Origin: Edolisoma coerulescens
Lineage: Eukaryota; Chordata; Aves; Passeriformes; Campephagidae
Reading direction: 5' to 3'
Assembly: GCA_013397115.1 (NCBI GenBank)
Contig: VWZW01000874.1
Location: 235,130 to 299,129, forward strand
DNA: 64,000 nt
Part shown: in pieces, positions 37,501-49,620 of the stretch
How the letters are laid out: each line of letters begins with the position of its first letter
Position numbering within the stretch: position 1 is the first letter of the stretch
Program-made: the position numbers and the translations under genes
Notes under the pieces: generated by a model
What the model saw: the letters and a program-made list of their open reading frames with translations, nothing else
Databases searched by the model: none
What the model was told of the DNA's origin: nothing

Positions 37501-37779
37501 ATGCATTTTTATTTAGTTACTCCCTACCTAGCAATGCTTTGCTTTGTTCTTGAGCCCTCATTAGCCTGGGGTTTGCTCTCAAGCTCTCCCAGAGAGGAAC
37601 TAAATAAAACACAGTTAACCCTATGCAAAGGGATGGTCTGGAACAGCGGCCTGAGCCCGGGCACCGCGCCGGCTCCCCCGAGTGTCTCCAGCCCTGCCAG
37701 GGCTCGCTGCGCAGACAAGTCCTTGGCATCCACGGGCACTCTCCCCTCCAGGCTCCAGCCAAATCCTGCTGCTTCTCTT

Positions 37780-38060
37780 ACTGAGCACCTCCAAAATCTG
37801 GATGCCGGTGGAGGCCATGATCAGCTCAAACTACCTCTTTCTCCTCTCCTACCCTCTCCTCTCACACCTTGTCCCACTGGATTGTCCAAAACACTGCTGC
37901 TAAAGCATCTCTCTGGCACCTCTCCCACTTCTCCATCCACCCCCTTTACTCAATCCATCTCACGACCCCGGGACTGGTCTGGTCTTTAGCTTCACTACTA
38001 CACACAGGTTCTCTCTCATTTCTCTGTAGAGTTTTCTCTCACCCAGCCCTCAGTGCTCTG
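37780..38060 (+). mobile_element. Possible ancient LINE remnant (CR1/L3-like reverse-transcriptase end)
   Basis: One plus frame around 37869-37990 reads WIVQNTAAKASLWHL and then HPLYSIH. This resembles the VQNAAAR-L ... H-TPVL-LHWLPV motif near the end of CR1-clade reverse transcriptases. Frames are broken and most positions have drifted. It is C-rich and could be coincidental. The orientation is opposite to KCTD15. Confidence 0.3.
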
Positions 38061-38324
38061 GCTCCCCACCCTGTCCCACAGCACCCCAACCCACGGAGCA
38101 GCTTCCCCAGCCCATCTGCCACTGGCCAGAAACACCACTGCTCAGGACAGCCCTTCTGGGCTGGAGCTCCAAACCACCCAGGACTGCCAAAACCTCCCCC
38201 TGCCATGGGACAAGATGTGAGCTGCAGACCCTCCCACGGTGGGGTCAGGCATGATTATCCTCCTAACTCAGGTGAGAATGGCTGAGTTTGCAGCACGAGG
38301 ACCAGCTGTACTCCAAAGCAAGAG

Positions 38325-38341
38325 CCACCACCACCACCACA
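38325..38341 (+). repeat. (CCA)n short microsatellite
   Basis: Five CCA/CAC units occur in AGCCACCACCACCACCAC. Confidence 0.7.
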
Positions 38342-39071
38342 ACTCTGGGCTCACTCAGTCACAACTGACCAAGTGATCTTGTGGCCCAGCTAGTACAACA
38401 AAGTGAAATGGCATTTCAGAGAAAGCAGGAGCTTTCCTTCCTAGCAGTGCTCTGCATCCTCTAACTGAGCAGATCCCCATCTGCCATCCCAATTTATTCA
38501 TCATTTCATCCTGGAATAAGTGCTTTTGCTGAGTCCTGTCATCTACAGTTTGGACACTTTTGTCTTCTAATTTTCATACATAAGGGTGACAATGTTGGAA
38601 GTTTTGTAAGTGCAAAGCCAAACAAACAAGGCTAAGAGGAGAGCCTTTAAACAATCAGGGCCTGCAAAGAAACAACCAGCACCACAATTTCATACAAAAC
38701 ATGTCCTGCTCCTTAAAAAGCCCTCAGTCAACTCCATCTCCCAAGAATATTTTGACATCAACTGTGAGCAGATTACTTCCTGAAATCAAAGTATCTGCAT
38801 TGGTTATGTCTAAGACAAATCCTCATGGGCTTGTTTAAGGGTATTTCTTTTTTATACCAGCAAGAAAAAGATTTACACAGTTCAAGTCCTCTAAGTATCA
38901 AACTGAAAACATTTCTTTCAGATTCTGAGCATTAAACCCTGCAAAGTTCAAGTTGCTGATGTTGCTTCTTAATTGTTGTTATACCCTGATAAATAAGCTA
39001 AAAATGTGAGAAAATACAATTAGTTTAGAAAAACTGATTTAGCCATAAGCTTCATCATTTAACTTTTGTTG

Positions 39072-39085
39072 GTATCCATGACAAC
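39072..39085 (+). promoter_or_regulatory. RFX X-box-like palindrome in a KCTD15 intron
   Basis: GTATCCATGACAAC matches GTTGCCATGGCAAC at 11 of 14 positions and lies 180 bp downstream of the exon at 39265 in KCTD15 sense. Function is not shown. Confidence 0.18.
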
Positions 39086-39264
39086 CAGTGGTCCATTTAT
39101 TAAATAACAGCATCCCTGGTGTAATACACAAGTACTAAAAATCCTAACAAATAAACAGCAACATTTAGTTAAGTGTGTTTAGGTCAAGCACACAAACCAA
39201 CCCACACCAAAACAAATGACAGAACGGGAGGAAAAACCAGACTGCAGACTATAGCTTTCCTTAC

Positions 39265-39409
39265 CTTAAAGTCATCTGGGAGCAGCAGCTTAGATGTCCT
39301 TAGGAAGCTTAATATATATCTGAAAATTTCCCCATCTCGATCAATGAAATAATGTTGTTTTAAACTGTCCAAGACAATAGGCTCTGTGCCATTAAACAGA
39401 CGACTTATT
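39265..39409 (-). CDS. KCTD15: KCTD15, second exon in the window (residues 55-103)
   Basis: This 145-nt exon lies between a T-rich acceptor (TTTTTTTCAG) and donor GTAAGG on the minus strand. Its first base completes Arg55, split between exons as AG and A. It encodes ISRLFNGTEPIVLDSLKQHY and, after FIDRDGEIFRY, ends LLLPDDFK. This is the middle of the BTB/POZ fold. RISRLFNG, DGEIFRY and LSFLRTSKLLLPD are KCTD15 residues; from memory KCTD1 has RIGRLFDG, DGQMFRY and LNFLRTSKLLIPD. Asp78 (in FIDRD) should correspond to human Asp104, which I recall as altered in a craniofacial-ectodermal disorder; it is intact here. Confidence 0.96.
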
Positions 39410-42331
39410 CTGAAAAAAAAAGAACAGAAAAAGAAATGGGCAAAAGAGACAAAATCTCATTACAGCCTTGGGGCTTAAGGGCAACCAATTTAGGTGCATC
39501 AATTCAATGTGCATAAGGTAAGGCAGGATCTTAATTTGGTGACAAACACATGCACGAGGGAAGGTGCCTGGGTGTGTTTGCAGTGAGGGCCCCACGGCTG
39601 CCCTGGCACCAGGCTCGTGCTGCCCTCAGCCAGGGCTGCTGGGCAGGCCCATGGCCCCAACAAGAAAAGTGCCCTGGAACGCTCAGCCCATGGCTGGCAA
39701 GAGTGATTTTGGTGAGAACACGAGTCCCTGGCTCTGTCACGCATCCCTGCCCACCATGCCCTGCTGATGGAGAACCAAGTGGTTACTTCGCAGATGGGTT
39801 CCTGGCCACGCGCTTGCCTCCAGCTTGGCTGTCATTTGATCAAACACCATCCAAGCCTTTCCGTGCTGCCCAGGTACTGAGATGGGCTGTATGGACCTGT
39901 CAGTGCCCATCCAATGCAGAAAGTTTTGGAAAAACAGAAACCAATGGCCCATGCAGCCTGTGGGACCGCAGTGCCACCACCAGCAGTCCTGGGGATGAGT
40001 CTGGCAGGAGAGCACCATGGCAAATCTTTTGTGAGAAAAAAAACTAGGAGCAAGACCAATGAGACTGAGGGATCAGCTGATTACGGGACCAAAGGACCAC
40101 ATCAGCTACATCACTCCAAGTTTTTCCAGTCCTGAGGAGCCTGCTCCGCAGAGAGCAAACCAGGCATCTGCCTGGCTGCTGCTCCTCCAGCCTTTCCCTT
40201 CCAAATGCCTGGCTTCTCTCACAACGCTTTGTCTTCCCACGAGAAATAACCCAGCTGAATATATGTTCTTGAAAGGGAAAACGAAGGAGACAGACAGCAA
40301 CGACCTATTAAGTAATTGAGTCCATCTCTCTGACAGTGCAGCATTGTTCTCAACTGCAAGTGTCTCGTCTTTCAAAGTCGAGTCTTAAATAATCCTGCCA
40401 GTGAGGACTCCTCCATTTCCCAGAGAGACTGTCCCACAGCTGGCTGGATTTCACTATCGAGCCGCCCCTTCAAATCCCCCATGAAATCCCCCCCGTGTCC
40501 CTCGCTGAGACCAGGGCAGGGCTTTCCCCTTCCCTGGAAAACAAACTCATCAAACCCTGCCGAGGGCGATGTCCAGCACTGCTGGCGAACGCTGCAGCCA
40601 CGGTCTTGCTGCCTCCCTCCTCCCAGCACCACCACCCCACCCTGAGCTTTCAGGCCCAGCAGCGTGGGGAGCATCTGGAAGTGACCCCAGTGCCCATCTG
40701 AGCACTGGCAAGGGGCAGGTTTGCTGCCCACTGCCCTGCTGGTGCTCCCAGCTGTGCCCTGCGCAGCCGGCCCTGGGCGCTGGGTTCATGTGCTCCCATA
40801 GCTACACCTTGCTCTGATCTTCTAACTTGCTAATAAAGTTGCAAATTTATTAATGTGCCATTTCTATCTAAATAAACTGTGGAAATATTAAACAAAACTG
40901 GACTTAGTAAGTCTCCGCTGAATTGTGCTAAAAATCTTTCTGCCCTCTTAATTAAGGAAACTCCAGGTTTTACTGCCTGCTCTCATGCCCATGCCAGCAT
41001 ACAGCTAGTCTGTGAGAATAACTTGTGAGAATAACCAAGTGCTCTAAACCCTAATTATAACATTTACTGTTTTCTCCAACCTCTAGCCTTCCTACAGCAT
41101 CAGAGAATACCATCCAGTTCACCTGGCAACATTTAATTTATATAATCACAAAGTTCAGTAAGACTCCTGTAATTCATTGTTTTCTTTTTCCTTGTTATTT
41201 TAGGGCCATTTGCCCAAGACAGTTAAATATACTGCTGTGTACAGCGTTACATTTTATTCCAGGAACCAGACAGTTAATTTGTTTCCTTTGCCAGTGTGCT
41301 GTGCTGGGTTACACTGAAAGCAGAGCAAGCACTGATAGCTTAAGGTTCAGTACATACATTTACTGAGTAAATTTGCATGGCTACTGGAAGTTTTGAGATC
41401 TTACATCTAAACAAGCTGAGCTGTGGCTGAACCCTCCTCCCCTTTGCTGCCCTTTCTCTGTGGAGTCTGCAGAAACAAAGCTGCTCAGCTCTGCACGGGC
41501 ACGGGGGAAGGTTTGCCAACAACGACAGGGTGCAGAGAAGACAGAGTACAACATTTTAATGGGCCACTCTTTAATGTAGTAAAGCATTTTTTTGGTAATG
41601 AAAACAAAACATGAATTTTGAGGCTCCACTTTGTGGAGTGCCCTGAGCTGTATTTCTTCACCAGCAAAATTACTGCTGGGGAAAGAAAGAGTGTTGAAAG
41701 ACTTAACTGCCACCCCAAAAACAGAGTGATGAATAGTTTAAGGATTTATTTGACATTTTAGGGGGCTGCTATGTTCCAAGAACCAACTTCACTGCAGCAT
41801 GTTGTAATGCTGCATGTGGAAAGTGCTCCTGAGTGCTCCTGCTTCTCCCATCTCAGCAGTTTAAACCACACCTGGAAAAGTCGATTGGAAAATGCAATGC
41901 TGTGGGAGCACAAAATGAACTCAAATGGCAGCTTCAAATGGACAGTTCACCTGACAGGATTCCTCGCCACGTGTGAAGCTATGGAAAAGAGCACAGTGAC
42001 TGGGAGCAGCTCCCTGCTCTGCACCAGGACATGAACCTCTCTGTGGATGGGTCTTTGGCGGCCAGAACAAAATGCCTCACACAGGAGCAGAGAAGCAAAA
42101 TGCACTCAGGCTGTCAGAGAGCCGGCAAGTCAGCAAGTGCAGGGGGATAGGAAGGGCTTTGCACTGTACAGGCTTACTGATGATCAATCAGAAATGAGGT
42201 ACCAGCCTGGCTGGCAGCCTCAGGAAGCTGCTCCCTCCAGTGACCCACCATGTGCCGTGAGTTAAAAGTCATGGGGAGTTGCTGCAGCTCAGACTGTGCA
42301 GTAGTCACCCCAAAACTGGTTGTTTTTATGA

Positions 42332-42345
42332 GTGGTCATGGCAAC
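42332..42345 (+). promoter_or_regulatory. RFX X-box-like palindrome, best match in the window
   Basis: GTGGTCATGGCAAC matches GTTGCCATGGCAAC at 12 of 14 positions with a perfect ATGGCAAC half. It is intronic in KCTD15. Low information without conservation or binding data. Confidence 0.22.
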
Positions 42346-45300
42346 CAGTAGTGAACAAATTAGTTAATGGCATTTTCAGGAGTCACTTGCTTATGGCACA
42401 CAGGAATGGTACTTCCAGTGATGCTTGTGAAGAGGCAGGAGGCACACGGAAAAGGAGACAAGGCAAAAAGAACTGCGCTGGGATCCTACAGCAAAGGGCA
42501 AGTCTGAACAATGAAAACTTCTTCAGCATTCCCACCTTTTTGAAAGAGATGTTTTGCTTTCTTATTTAGAAACACTCGTATAATCTGTGTCCAATATTTA
42601 ATTTCCATACAGGGGGCAGACTGAGCCAGGATCAACTCCAGCAGTTGCAAGCCTAAGGATGCCAAGCGTGTCTTTCCATTGCCTCTACGCCCTGGCCAGG
42701 TCCCGCTATGCTCACGCCATCTGCCCAGTGCTCAGACCCTCCCAGTCGCCTGTTCTCCCTCCTCAGCTGCTCCTGCCCTCCCAGCAATGTGCTCTCCCCA
42801 GATGTCAGCAGTGCTGCCCACCCGGCCCTCGAAGGGTCCCTGCCCTCGGCCAGCGCTGCCGCAGAGCCACCACCGGGCTGCTGTCCAGCCTCCAGCCTGG
42901 CACCTCGAGCCCTGGCTGGATGCACTCTCTCCCAAGAGCCAGAACACAACCTGTTGATCCCATTCCTACTGTTTCTTTGTGCTTCTGTTGTTTCTGCTAA
43001 AGGCTTTTACATTTTCAATAATGTTTTGCCAAAACGCCGAGGGGCGAGTTTCTAGCTTTGTACCAATTTTACTATGATATTAAGACCTTCTTTTATTAGA
43101 TTAAAAACAAACAACATAGCCAGCCAACCCACAAGGACAAGAGTGCCAGTAAATTCTTTTCTTAGTTTCTTGGGCAAGGAAAGAAGCCCTGTGCTGCCTG
43201 CAAATCCCTACAGAAGGCTGCTGCCCACCCCCCTTAATCCTGGTGACCAATTTTCCAGCCTGCAGGCTCCCTGCAGCACCTGTTGAGGCAGGAGCACAGA
43301 GGGGGCCTGCAGGGCAGTAAGTCCAGCCCCCACAGCAGAGCTCACAACACACCATCTCCTTCATCAACTCTCCCAACTCCATTTCAGAAGCAGCCAGGGC
43401 TTTTGGCACCCCCAGCTCCCTCCAGAGCACCTTTGGTCTTCCCAAAGATCATCACTGAGCATAGCTGTGGGTCTGCACATCACACACAGCTGTTGGGGAG
43501 TTTCATGGCACTTTGGGACAGAAAAGTTTTTGGGGTGGGGCAGTTTGCTTTCTGGTTTGGGCCAGTTTAGCCATTTTCTTGACAGCTTTATTTTGAACAG
43601 GAAATAGAAGTTCTTTCCTAATAAATCTGGTTCCAGAAGTCTTAAGAAGAGCACCCAGTATTGTGGGACCTGTGGGACAACCAGCAACTGGGGCTGTGGC
43701 ACCAGGAGGCCCTAAGGCCCCCAGGTCCCTCTGCTGTGGGGGCCACTGTGGTCCTGTCGTCCCCTGTGCACTGGTCTGGCCAGCACAGTGACATAGCGTA
43801 AGTAGAACTCTCTATCACAATATTGCACTCAAAGTATTAATTTAAGTAATTACATGATTAATATTTAACTGTTCAGTGATATTTTTGTCATTCATAATTT
43901 AGTTGTTTACATTTATTAAAAATTGATTTTGTAGACACTTTTTCTGCCCAATGTCAAATCAGCAGGGAATGCACATTTCAGCGAACTGTCACTTAAACAT
44001 GTCTCTTTCCTAATTTTATGGGAGGGCAGGGGAGGAAGGGAGAAATGCCTGTCTGTGGGTCCTACAAACATGTGGCAGGTCTGTGCTGCACCCAGTGTCC
44101 TCCCTGCTGAACCTGCCCACTCTGTGTGCCCTTCTGTCCTCAGTGCAAATGCACAGCGGAGCCAACACGTGCTCTGCAGCTCTCCCTGTGCTTTATGGGG
44201 GCTGTCAGCTGTACTTGGCTTTTGGGCCTGGCTGTGGACCTGGAGAAGAAGGAGGCAGCTGTGGGAAATGCCACAGAGAGGAAGAAGAGCATTGCTTAGA
44301 GCCAGGACACTGAGCATGACCTAAAACCGCCCTGCAGGACACGCTAGGAAAGCATCCCCAGTGGATGAGCAGAGTCCAGTCATTGCTGCTGAGCACAAAC
44401 AGTGCTGCTTATCTCTTAAATACTTGCTCAAGATGGGTAGGATAGATACTGTTATCTGCTCGGAAGAGCAAAAATGCCATGAATTGGAGCAGAGGTGCTT
44501 GACAGGCCTTACACTGTGTCTGGCACTGCTGCCTGCAGAGCTGTGTCTGTCAGGAGCCTGCGCCTTGTCCTGTCACAAGGCAGTAACTGCTGGGAAAGGA
44601 CTGTGGAAAGCCTCTGAAGTGCCTGTGCCAGGAGCCAGTTCTCTGCTGGCACTGCCACAGCCCAGCTGAAGCAGCACAGGTTGAGTGGGCAGTGGGCAGT
44701 GCTGTCAGACTTTCCCAGTAGCATTTTTCCTATTTCCATTGTTTCTATAAAACTGTTTGGATTTGTGCACAAGTTCCTAGCAAAGCAAACCATAATGGGG
44801 AAAGCACCTGCAGCTTTCCCCGGGGAGGTACCTTGAAACACCCAGCCTGTCTGAAAGGCAGGCCAGGCTGGCCAGAGGAGGACAGGGATAACCCAGCAGA
44901 TGGGTGTCATCTGCCTGCTGGCCTGGCATGAGTTACGAGAGAAAGGTGTGAAGGCACTGCCGTGCCAGGACACAAGCTCGCTCACGCCCTGCACAGCGAG
45001 GAACATGGCTAAAAGTTGCATCTGCCTGCAGTAGGTTTTCTGATCTGCCTCAGTTTAAAACTTCAGCTACAATTAGTGTGACAGTTGTATGGTTGTACCA
45101 TACCTTCCCTCCCTGCTCTCTGAGCAGTGATTCTAAGCCCTTCTCCAGCTGAGAGAAGACAGCACTGAGGACAGGCAGGAGCTGCAGCATGGTCGGTGCC
45201 CACCCAGCCTGGCTGCCCTGTGCTGCAGAAACCCCGTGAGGCTTCGCCCCTGCAGCTCTTCCGCTTCAGTCAAAGACAACATCCTCACCACCTGAGGCTG

Positions 45301-45878
45301 CTGCAGGTGTCTGCTCGGCTTGGAGGGTGTTTCAGCTGGGGAGAATTTTAAGCATCTTTTGTTCGGACAGTGATGAGGAAAAACTGCGTGTGTGATAGAG
45401 TCTGAGTCCTGAGCTTCGGGTATAGACTGCTGCTCTGCAAACCATGACATCCAAGCAGCCACGGGTGCCTGAGGGCACAGAGAGGTGCCCCAAAAGGAGT
45501 TTCTGGCAAAAGTAGGTACCGGACCAGGTACCAGCTTCCAGTCCCAAGTGCAGTGCAGGCATCAAGCCTATGGTGTCAGACAGGTCACTCACCACTTCAT
45601 GGGCTTGAGCCACCCTGACCACGGTCTCCTTCTCCTAATACTCCCACATAGCTGGGGCAAGCACCCACCCTTCAGCAAGGCAGGCTCAGGTGCCAGTGTC
45701 CTACAGGCACTGCCTGGCATCACTCAGCCCCAGACCTGTCAATCCCGATGGCACAAGTGAGCTACCACAGATGTTCAAACAAAACTGTCCTGTGAGAACC
45801 GAACAGAGATACTAAAGCCTCCATTTTTAACAAGAGCATCAAGCAGTACGGTCCAATCTCAGCAGAAGGGTGGAGGAG

Positions 45879-46831
45879 TGTTTTGGGTTGGCATGGCCAA
45901 GCTTTGGTAGCAGAGGGGCTACAGGGGTGTAGCTTCTGTGAGAAGCTGCCAGAAGCTTCCTCTATGTCTGGCAGAGCCAATCCCTGGCAGCTCCAATGAC
46001 AGATGCGCCACTGGTCAAGGCTGGGCCAGTTAGAAATGGTGGTTACACCTCTGTGATAACAGATTTAAGAAAGAAAAAAGTTACTGCACAGTTGTAATTG
46101 TGGCCAGAGAAGAGCAGGGTGAGAACATGTAAGAGGAACAACTCTGCAGGCACCAGGGTCAGTGGAGGAGGAGGGGCAGGAGCTGCTTCAGGCCCCGGAG
46201 CCAAGATTCCTGTGCAGGCCGTGGTGATGACCGTGGTGAAGCAGCGGTGACCNTGGGAGACCCGGGGGAGAGAGAGGGCCCTGCTCCCAGGCTGCAGCAG
46301 CCTGTCCTTGGGGGACTGACCCCGTGGCAGAGCGACCCACGCCACAGCAGCTTGGGGAGGACTGCGTGCCCGTGGGGAAAATTCACGTTGCAGCAGTTCA
46401 CAGAGAGCTGCTGCTCATGAGATGGAGCCACATCGGAGAAGTTCCTGGAGCACTCTTCCGTGGGAGGGACCCTGTGGTACTGCAGGGGAACAACTCTCCC
46501 TGAGCAGCAGGAGAATGAACTGACCAAAACCCCCATTCCCTGTCTCCTTGTGCCATCAGGGGAGGAGATAAAGCTGGGAAGGAGGGGGTGTGGGGTGAAG
46601 GTGTTTTTAGGGGTTTATTTTACTTCTCATTATTTTGATTTTGTTACAAATAAATCCAATTAATATCTCTAATTCCAGCCTGTTTTACCTGTGTTGGTAT
46701 TTCCTGAGTGATCTCTCCTGGTCTTTAACTCATGAACCTTCATTGTATTTTCTCTCCCCTGTCCAGCTGGGGAGGGGGTGAGAGAGCAGCTTTGGTGGTG
46801 CCTGGAGTCCAGCCAGGGTCAATGCACTACA
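45879..46831 (+). mobile_element. Solo LTR of an endogenous retrovirus (ERVL-type, passerine)
   Basis: The 953-bp element begins TGTTTTGGGTTGGCATGGCC and ends GGGTCAATGCACTACA. The flanks carry a perfect 5-bp target duplication, AGGAG, at 45874-45878 and 46832-46836. A TTTAAG promoter-like box lies near 46060 and an AATAAA signal at 46649-46654. I recognise start, end and middle (GGGGCTACAGGGGTG, AGAAGCTGCCAGAAGCTTCC) as an LTR very common in songbird genomes; the exact family name is unverified. No internal gag, pol or env sequence is present, so it is a recombined solo LTR. It lies antisense within a KCTD15 intron. One base (46253) is unresolved. Confidence 0.88.
46290..46480 (+). repeat. 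Decayed 40-50 bp repeat units inside the LTR
   Basis: Units containing CCCGTGG, then CCACG or CACG, then AGCAG recur about every 45 bp. As I remember it, related LTR copies carry more such units, so this copy looks contracted. Confidence 0.45.
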
Positions 46832-48249
46832 AGGAGGTAGCTCACAAGGTAACATGTTTATCCATCTCCAATTCCTATAACTTCCTGTTCCTGCCTCTCA
46901 GCGCTGATCCTGGAATGCCATAGGAGCTTTTTGAGCCATATGCTCACTTGCTGTGCTTCTGAAGGATATTACACTCATCAACTATTAAGCACCTGAAGGA
47001 ACTGCAGGATCCATTACCTAGATTTAATACTTCATATTTTGCTGTTCAGGCTACGATATCTATTTTTGTAACAGATCAGAGCTAGTCTATAGAGTATCAA
47101 CATGTATTTTTAAAAGTCAATAATCCATAAAGAACATTATAATCTACCATGCAGAATCATTCTTAGGAAGCTCTAGAAGAATTTTCTCTCTTCTTTCTAT
47201 GCCACCACTAAAAAAGCAAAATTAGGTATATAATGGATTTTGTAGTTAAAAGAAAGGCACGGACAATTGTGTTTTCTGTTCACTGTTACTATCAATTAAA
47301 GTCCACTGGAGCAACAGGCAATAAAATCCACTGAAGTGGAAATTACCTATTACTTTTGAAATACCACAAAGCATTCATTGTAAGAGTGAGAGATGCTTGT
47401 TGTTAATAGCCTATCTCCACATTTAAGACACTTTAACAGATGACTTTGATACGTCATTTCCTGGAAATGTGTGTGTATTCATATTTTGATACACTACACT
47501 TATCTCCTCATTTGTAGCAACAGTATCAACTCGACATAAATTAGCAGGTAAGACAAGGAAGTGGAAACACTAACCCCAGGCAGAGAAGCCTGTGTCTTTT
47601 CCTGAATGAAAAAATTCTCTTGATAGTCAAGAGCCACTCTGGCCCTGCATCCCTTCAGCCACAATCCCAAAAGGGAGGAGGAAGAGTGGTCAAACAATTA
47701 CAATGAGCAGACCACATACGAAGGGAATTGAGATTCCCGTAAGCTTTCCTTTCCAAGCTTTACATTAACCCTAAACCCTTCACCTCACTGGGATTAGGCT
47801 CATCAGCACTGGTCACTTACCCCCAGTTTCTCAGCAGCCAGTTTCTCTCTGGCTGCTGCCACGTGTCTTGTGGGTGACCAACAGGAGCAAAGTGCTGCTT
47901 AGCCACGAGCAATGGTGGCAGGACACCCTTCATCAGGCTGATGATTCCGATTTGCCTTTTTCAAGAGTTTGTCTATTTTAGTGTGTTAACAGCTATTAAA
48001 ATACTTCACTAAACAAACAGTTCTAGTATGTTAATTGCTGTATCACGAATCCTTTCCTTTAATTTGGCACATAACTACATCCATAGGTAAGGAAAGCAGA
48101 GGCACACACAGAGGACAGAACCCTTTCGCTACATACACATCAGTATCCCACCACACCTATTTAACTCATCAGTCACGAGAAGCATTTGCTGTGCTTAACA
48201 AGGGAAAAAACATAACTTTCAAATACAGGTACAATTTGCATTTCTTCAT

Positions 48250-48281
48250 TAGAAGTTGCCACTTCTAGAAGTTGCCACTGA
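48250..48281. repeat. 16-bp tandem duplication
   Basis: TAGAAGTTGCCACTTC is followed at once by TAGAAGTTGCCACTGA, differing only in the last three bases. Confidence 0.85.
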
Positions 48282-49523
48282 CATGGCTTGTTCATCTTTT
48301 GCAACAGGGACAGTGACAAAGAGCCTCCCATTATTTATGAGGCTTAAGCATTCCCATGGTGTGGTCTGGCTGAGCTGCTCTGGAGTAACCATGACCAGAA
48401 CAGGGCTCTGACTATGTCAGGTGTGAGGATCCACAGCATCCCAATCGAAGCAGAGAGGCTGCTGTTACTGTAGTGCAAGACAGGCCAGTTCTGCCACCCC
48501 TGTTCCTAACAAGCACTAACTATTTGGGGAGAGTGAGAACAGCAGAGTCTGGCTGACTTGCATATTTTTAATAAAAGTAACCAAATAATATTACAATACA
48601 CTATGAGCCTTCAAAACACAGAATATGTTTAGGGTAGGAGCTGAGTATTATTCTTCGGTGAAATACACCTAGATCCAGTAACTACACAGAAGTTGCTGCA
48701 CTGTAGGTAATACCCATCTATCTGGGAATTCCTCTCTTTATTTTAAACTGTGGACTCCCACTTGAAGTTAAAGAAGCATGTAAGCTGGATTTCTGGTACT
48801 ACTGGTTTTTTCCAATATAACATTCAGGTTATTTTTTCTCTCCTTGCGCCTTTTACTTCATTCTAACTGAACTTTTGCCTAAATAGTTGGTGAAGATTAA
48901 AAACATTAATATAAATTTATACTGTATCCTGTTTCTATTATGCCATTGATCCTGCTGCTCTGATTTGAGGCCTGTGAGGGTTCTGGGCCTCTCATGTTTT
49001 CTCAACACATAATTTACACTAAATATTGGTCATGAAAATCAACTCAGAACAAAAATTCTTTAATTTAAACCAAAATTCAAAACTAGCATCTTAGTTTCCC
49101 AAAGTGTTCCCTGCTTTTCCACAGGTCGCAATCCTGCAAGAACTTCATTGCAGCTCAAACTCTGAGTTGTAGACACTCAAGAAAATTAGGTTGTTCATAC
49201 ATGAGAAGATACACAATTCAAATAAAACATTCCTGCCTGTACAAGTCTTTTCTTGCTATTCCTTTAACCATCCCTTTCCTCTAATCAGGGTGCTACGAGG
49301 GCCCTGGTGAGAGCAGGGCTGCACCAAACGCCAGCTCTCTTGCTGCTCACCTTCTTTCTGTAACTTCCAGTGGAGGATAACTCAGTATTTTACTAAGATT
49401 TTCAATCTGACTAAATCTGGACATTACTTGCATTACCAACACCCCAGTACAAGTGGGCATGCTGGGAAGTTGAAAACATGCAGACACTAGTTATATTATA
49501 ATATAAATGGGCTAAATCCTCGC

Positions 49524-49620
49524 TCGTTGAAGTCAAGAGTGAAACTCCCACTGAGACTCAGTGAAGGCAGGGAAAATTTCAAATGGAACTCATTTCCCTT
49601 TCAAGGTGTGAGTCTGGCCC
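49524..49620. mobile_element. Ancient palindromic MITE-like repeat fragment
   Basis: CGTTGAAGTCAAGAGTGAAA is followed by CTCCCACTGAGACTCAGTG and later by GTCTGGCCC. This is the GAAGTCAATGG / CCATTGACTTC core, with GGCCC end, of an old amniote repeat family, heavily mutated. Confidence 0.45.

Larger units (their letters stand above)
31492..39264 (-). other. KCTD15: KCTD15 second intron in the window (7.8 kb)
   Basis: The donor is GTAAGG on the minus strand at 39264 and the acceptor is CCCAG at 31492. The intron is moderately GC-rich with several pyrimidine-rich patches. A possible decayed LINE segment lies at about 37780-38060 and an X-box-like site at 39072. No further exon was recognised. 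GC-rich frames at 32.2-32.5 and 36.4-36.8 kb look like chance frames. Confidence 0.85.

Noticed and set aside
42653..43055. Proline- and serine-rich frames in several phases
   Set aside because: This is a GC-rich, stop-poor patch open in many frames at once, which indicates composition and not selection.
44509..45021. Longest open frames in the window (about 160-170 codons, also at 39550, 37501 and 59852)
   Set aside because: A rough estimate gives about one such frame by chance in 64 kb on both strands. They lack recognisable domains, codon character or splice support and lie in introns.
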